DNA from: Mucilaginibacter sp.
Lineage (GTDB): Bacteria > Bacteroidota > Bacteroidia > Sphingobacteriales > Sphingobacteriaceae
DNA: 64,000 bases
Direction of reading: 5' to 3'
Assembly: GCA_028288305.1 (NCBI GenBank)
Contig: JAQBOA010000065.1
Location: 1-64,000 of the forward strand
The first letter of the stretch is position 1. Every line of letters begins with the position of its first letter. The translations under genes were made by a program, and so were the position numbers. The notes beneath the pieces are model-generated. The model made no database searches. It was given only the letters and a program-made list of their open reading frames with translations, and had not been told where the DNA came from. Of the stretch, positions 60,713-64,000 are shown piece by piece.

Positions 60713-61670
60713 AGAATTTTAATTTTAAAACGAAAACAGAACCTAAAACAGCCGGGATCAAAAGGTTAATTATATATATGAGCGAAACAGCTACCACAAC
60801 CGCAATAGTTTTATCGGTTACATAACCAAATAAGGTAATTGAAATAGAGCTCCTTACACCAATGTCTATTATATCTAACGATGGGATAGCCGATTGAATA
60901 AAGAAAAAAACAAACATCAGTAAAGTCATCTGTAAAAGAGGTATCTGTGGTATTAACAGATGAATGATGAGGTAATATTGAAAAGTAAAAACAAGAAAAC
61001 GGGCGAGGCAGAACCACATAATATTTAAAAGCTCAGCCGCTTTGTATTTACCCATAATAGCGAAAAAACGATGATACTTTTTTAGGAACTTGATGCTGTT
61101 TAATAGCGATACCATCCATTTAATATTAAAATAAAAGGTGAGCATCAATATTATAAACATTAAGGCAATAATGGTTATTCCAAGCATCAGCCAGAGGTTA
61201 AGATGTATAAAGGAATATAAAAACCATACTAAGGCGCCTGCCCCCAAAACATTGGTAATAACATTTTGTCCGAAGGAGCCTACAGCCATAGCGAATATAC
61301 CATGTATGCGTTTTCTGTTTGGTAAAAACATTACCCTGCCTCCATATTCGCCAATACGGTTAGGTGTAAATACCGCCCAGGTTAAACCGCAAAAAACCGA
61401 TTCTATAGCCTTCCATACCGAAATTGGGTACAGTTCCCTGGTTAAATGCCACCACTTTAATGATTCGAGCACCCAATTTAGGATCATCAGTAGTACAATA
61501 AAGGTCATTGTAAAAACTACTTTATTGTAAGGTATATGAATTACCAGGTTATAGAACTCCTGTAAATTATCGTTATTTTTTAATATGCGGTGATAAATAA
61601 AAAAAAACGCAAGCAGTAATATAACAAACTTAAGCAGGTAGGAGAGTAATTTTTTAGCTTTAGTGATCAA
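60696..61670 (-). CDS. Lysylphosphatidylglycerol synthase-like flippase domain protein (UPF0104)
   Basis: The 324-aa protein has eight membrane helices and the UPF0104 segment FTPNRIGEYGGRVMFLPN, followed by LDIIDIGVRSSIS. It is the flippase-like half only, without the aminoacyl-transferase. In Bacteroidota such proteins go with glycosyltransferases, as here. The lipid handled is unknown. It overlaps the GT2 start by 17 nt. Confidence 0.88.
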   Translation of the reverse strand: MITKAKKLLSYLLKFVILLLAFFFIYHRILKNNDNLQEFYNLVIHIPYNKVVFTMTFIVLLMILNWVLESLKWWHLTRELYPISVWKAIESVFCGLTWAVFTPNRIGEYGGRVMFLPNRKRIHGIFAMAVGSFGQNVITNVLGAGALVWFLYSFIHLNLWLMLGITIIALMFIILMLTFYFNIKWMVSLLNSIKFLKKYHRFFAIMGKYKAAELLNIMWFCLARFLVFTFQYYLIIHLLIPQIPLLQMTLLMFVFFFIQSAIPSLDIIDIGVRSSISITLFGYVTDKTIAVVVAVSLIYIINLLIPAVLGSVFVLKLKFFDRTY

Positions 61671-61689
61671 TACCGGATATTTTGTGCAA

Positions 61690-61862
61690 TGTTACAGGAA
61701 TGATTTCGGATTCCGGAATTTCGATTTCGAATTTGTTTTATTTCAGAATTTCAATTCGAATATATGAGAATTAAAAGCTGGAACAACCAGGTTCTTAAAG
61801 ATTTAATTAAATCACTTCTTCCTATCTAATTCCGAAATTGAAAATCCGAAATCCGAAATTTC
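61690..61862. repeat. Word-based palindrome (TTCGGATT / AATCCGAA words)
   Basis: The left half carries TTTCGGATTCCGGAATTTCGA and TTTCAGAATTTC; the right half (61830-61860) TTCCGAAATTGAAAATCCGAA. It lies between the flippase-like and hydrolase genes and meets the stop of the hydrolase at 61866. Confidence 0.7.
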
Positions 61863-61865
61863 TTC

Positions 61866-62711
61866 CTACTTCAACCTCGCTTTCAAAAACTCAATAGTAC
61901 GTGCATAAGCATCTTTGGTTGCTTCGCTGTTATATACAGGGTTACTTGGATTTGCAAAAGCATGATCTGCATCATACTGGTGCAGGTATAGTTTTTTACC
62001 TGCTGCTTTCATATCTTCTGCAAATTTGGCAACAACCTTTGTGTTTATCCATTGATCTTTATTGGCAAAATTACCAAGCACATCGCAATTCAGGGTTTTT
62101 AAACGGTTAATATCCTGCTCGGGCATACCGTAATACATTACACAAGCAACTGCCTGCTTGCCGGCAATCAGGGCAGTCTGCAAGCTCCAGCCGCCGCCAA
62201 AACACCAGCCTAAAGTAGCAATATGTGCTTTGGGCCCTACATAAGCAATAGCTCCATTTATAATAGCTTTAGCCCGGTCTTCTTTTACACCCTGCATCAA
62301 TTTGCCTGCATCTTCGCGGGTAGTAGCAACCTGGCCGTCATAAAGGTCGAGATCAACAATGTTTACATTGCCCAAATCGTTATAGATTTTTTCAGATTCT
62401 TTTTTAACAAAATCGTTAAGCCCCCAATACTCATGTATAACTAAAATATAATTTTCAGTCGGTCTTCTGGCTTTCAGTATGTAAGCATGAGCTTCTTTGC
62501 CATCGGGAGTTTTGTAATCAATGGTTTTACCGATGCTGCTCTGAAAACGCATTTTCAAGGGATTTTTATGCGACATTATAAACTCCTTATTGGATGCCAG
62601 CATTGCAAATTGTTGTGTGGCAGAAGGCTTTGCGCAGCAAGCCATTTTGCTTTGACTAAAAGCAAAAACACTGCAAAAGAGGAGCAGTGTTAAGAATAAA
62701 AACTTTTTCAT
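61866..62711 (-). CDS. Exported dienelactone hydrolase family protein
   Basis: The 281-aa protein has a signal peptide (to about residue 20) and an alpha/beta hydrolase fold with the DLH nucleophile C170 in GWCFGGG, E94 (HEYWG), D219 and H250 (DADHAF). Cys instead of Ser is normal for this family. The substrate, lactone or other ester, is unknown. It is monocistronic. Confidence 0.9.
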   Translation of the reverse strand: MKKFLFLTLLLFCSVFAFSQSKMACCAKPSATQQFAMLASNKEFIMSHKNPLKMRFQSSIGKTIDYKTPDGKEAHAYILKARRPTENYILVIHEYWGLNDFVKKESEKIYNDLGNVNIVDLDLYDGQVATTREDAGKLMQGVKEDRAKAIINGAIAYVGPKAHIATLGWCFGGGWSLQTALIAGKQAVACVMYYGMPEQDINRLKTLNCDVLGNFANKDQWINTKVVAKFAEDMKAAGKKLYLHQYDADHAFANPSNPVYNSEATKDAYARTIEFLKARLK

Positions 62712-62962
62712 GGTAGTGATTTTTAAGTTGAGTTTTTAGTACACCGTTAAGTGTTTCAACAACCAATATTAGGGTATTTTTGTTTGAAAATTTGTAATGG
62801 TTAGGTTATTTTTATCTTGATCGTTGATTAAGCTGATTTATGGATTTGCGTTGATTACTGTGGAAAAGACTTCGGAGTTTTTAAAACATCAAGTCTGATA
62901 GCAATTTTTAAATTTAAATATCGTAATTCGTTAATCTAAAACCAACCCAATCCCTCATTAAC

Positions 62963-63400
62963 TTATAACTTTTTCAATGATACAAACAGCTCTGCCTGTA
63001 TTTTCCATATGCCATCAATTTTTCGCCACATAGCCGAGTAATTTCCTCCTTTGCTATATGAGTTTTTCGCTGTCCATGAACCAGTTTCCCATGCCATTAT
63101 CCCATTATCACCAATTGTAATAGTTACAGGGCTTCTTACATATGACACAATCGCATTAGTTTTAAATAATTCTTTCCAACTGGCAATTATTGCATCCGCG
63201 CCTATTAAAGTTGTTCCCCTGCCTATAGTCTGAGTAAAATCAGCTAACCAATATTTAGACATGCCATCAACATCATGCTTGGCAATTGCGGCATTTGAAG
63301 CTCCTCTTGAAGCTTTAATAGCGTTAATATCCTCCTGTTCGCTGCCTTGGGCAAAAGCAAATTGAGTTAAAAGTAAAAAACCGACTAAATGTTTAAGCAT
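62963..63400 (-). CDS. SnoaL/DUF4440 (NTF2-like) exported protein
   Basis: The 145-aa protein has a signal peptide (about residues 1-17) and an NTF2-like domain (IKASRGASNAAIAKHDVDGMSKYW, then WETGSWTAKNS, WRKIDGIWKIQAELF). The DUF4440/SnoaL fold may be a ketosteroid-isomerase-like enzyme or a binding protein. No partner is visible. Confidence 0.85.
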   Translation of the reverse strand: MLKHLVGFLLLTQFAFAQGSEQEDINAIKASRGASNAAIAKHDVDGMSKYWLADFTQTIGRGTTLIGADAIIASWKELFKTNAIVSYVRSPVTITIGDNGIMAWETGSWTAKNSYSKGGNYSAMWRKIDGIWKIQAELFVSLKKL

Positions 63401-63464
63401 GTCCTAACGGATTTAATGTAGATTTTGAAAGATAACATTAATCAAAGTAAAACTGAAACGGCCT

Positions 63465-63654
63465 GGGTGCAATTCAAATTGTCGCTAATTTGGCTAAAGC
63501 CTCATTTATTTAAAATCTTTTTATCCGTTGGCTGAAGCCAACGGCAATGATAAAAAATTCATTGCCGTCCCATTTATGGGACGGTTAAGGAGAGATGAAG
63601 CGTCAAAGGCTTTAGCCAAATAAACCGAGGTTAGCGACAATTTGGATTGCACCC
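63465..63654. repeat. Large multi-arm palindromic element, 190 bp
   Basis: Outer arms GGGTGCAATTCAAATTG, TCGCTAAT and TTGGCTAAAGCCT pair with the complementary right arm (AGGCTTTAGCCAAAT, TTAGCGACAATTTGG, ATTGCACCC). Inside are two or three further hairpins: CCGTTGGCT-GA-AGCCAACGG (63525-63544), GCAATGA...TCATTGC (63544-63566) and CCGTCCCA-TTTA-TGGGACGG (63566-63585). No ORF is seen. It lies between two minus-strand genes. Confidence 0.85.
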
Positions 63655-63682
63655 AACTGCCTTGATTCTTTCAATCTCCAGC

Positions 63683-64000
63683 CTACCCCAATATTTCCTT
63701 AATATCCTCCACCGAAAGTGATTTAATAAAGCTTTCTTCAGTAGTAATGAGTGAACGGGCTACGCTGAGTTTGCGCTGCTGCAGAGCCAGGATTTTTTCT
63801 TCAACAGTGTCTTTGGTGATGAATTTATAGATAAACACATTTTTGGTTTGGCCTATGCGGTGGGTACGGTCGATGGCTTGCTGTTCAACTGCCGGGTTCC
63901 ACCATGGGTCGAGGATAAAAACATAATCAGCTTCGGTTAAATTGAGCCCTACGCCACCGGCTTTTATTGATATTAGAAACACCCTTGTTTTTACATCTTC
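63683..64000 (-). CDS. SNF2-family DEAD/DEAH helicase, C-terminal end (cut by window edge)
   Basis: The visible 105 residues hold helicase motif V ([15 protein letters not shown]) and motif VI ([21 protein letters not shown]), which are hallmarks of SNF2 ATPases, followed by the short C-terminal tail ([12 protein letters not shown]...). The reading frame is open to the window edge, so the gene continues to the right. These proteins remodel or strip DNA-bound proteins. Confidence 0.93.
   Translation of the reverse strand, partial: EDVKTRVFLISIKAGGVGLNLTEADYVFILDPWWNPAVEQQAIDRTHRIGQTKNVFIYKFITKDTVEEKILALQQRKLSVARSLITTEESFIKSLSVEDIKEILG

Noticed and set aside
1-64000. Search by eye for tRNA, rRNA, tmRNA and known riboswitches
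   Set aside because: No cloverleaf with GGTTCGAATCC-type T-arm or other conserved RNA core was recognised; a covariance-model scan would be decisive.

Overview
The window looks like chromosomal DNA of a heterotrophic soil or water Bacteroidota, most likely Sphingobacteriaceae close to Mucilaginibacter or Pedobacter. The grounds are AT-rich intergenic DNA, poor Shine-Dalgarno sites, TAnnTTTG-type promoter boxes, Bacteroidota-restricted families (GH97, LytTR two-component pairs, DUF4142, GxxExxY, CbpA/CbpM) and many palindromic intergenic repeats. The genus is an inference. No rRNA, tRNA, CRISPR array or prophage was seen.

Layout. 1-0.6 kb: one end of an IS3-type element beside an attenuator-like hairpin, and a tiny membrane protein. 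0.7-9.8 kb: a sugar-oxidation locus. A Nudix-type regulator with a broken Nudix box is divergent from a Tat-exported isomerase/epimerase, a GMC oxidoreductase and a gluconate-dehydrogenase-subunit-3-like lipoprotein, and two matching palindromes lie in the shared promoter region. AraC, PhyH dioxygenase, SDR and GH97 genes follow. 10-13 kb: a GNAT gene and a VCBS-repeat gene separated by a decayed duplication. 13-26 kb: LytTR regulators, kinases, a CbpA/CbpM chaperone pair, small enzymes, two small Cys-rich exported proteins and a large MacB-type permease. 26.7-30.7 kb: kaiC-kaiB-kaiB-histidine kinase, a complete Kai-like operon without kaiA. 31-40 kb: DUF4142, an atypical NRAMP transporter, a PAS kinase, DacB/PBP4, an amino acid permease and a membrane pyrophosphatase. 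41-42 kb: two tandem paralogous RelE/ParE-type toxin-antitoxin pairs. 42.3-47.4 kb: thrA-thrB-thrC with a threonine-rich leader peptide and terminator, a readable attenuation system. 47-64 kb: housekeeping genes (rsgA, dtd, MazG-like, comB, gcvT, rnhB), envelope genes (glycosyltransferases, flippase-like protein, oligopeptide permease), a GxxExxY gene between 37-bp direct repeats, and the end of a SNF2 helicase.

The most unusual layer is non-genic. A CCCCCTTTAGGGGG repeat sits as inverted arms on both sides of the start codons of thrB and comB. The inner arm is translated into the protein N-terminus and the outer arm lies 3-4 nt after the upstream stop codon. Other gene borders carry palindromes built from locus-specific words, some of which supply stop codons or push genes onto TTG starts. 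Together with the Kai operon, the Nudix operators, the thr attenuator and the GxxExxY cassette, these are the items most worth following up.
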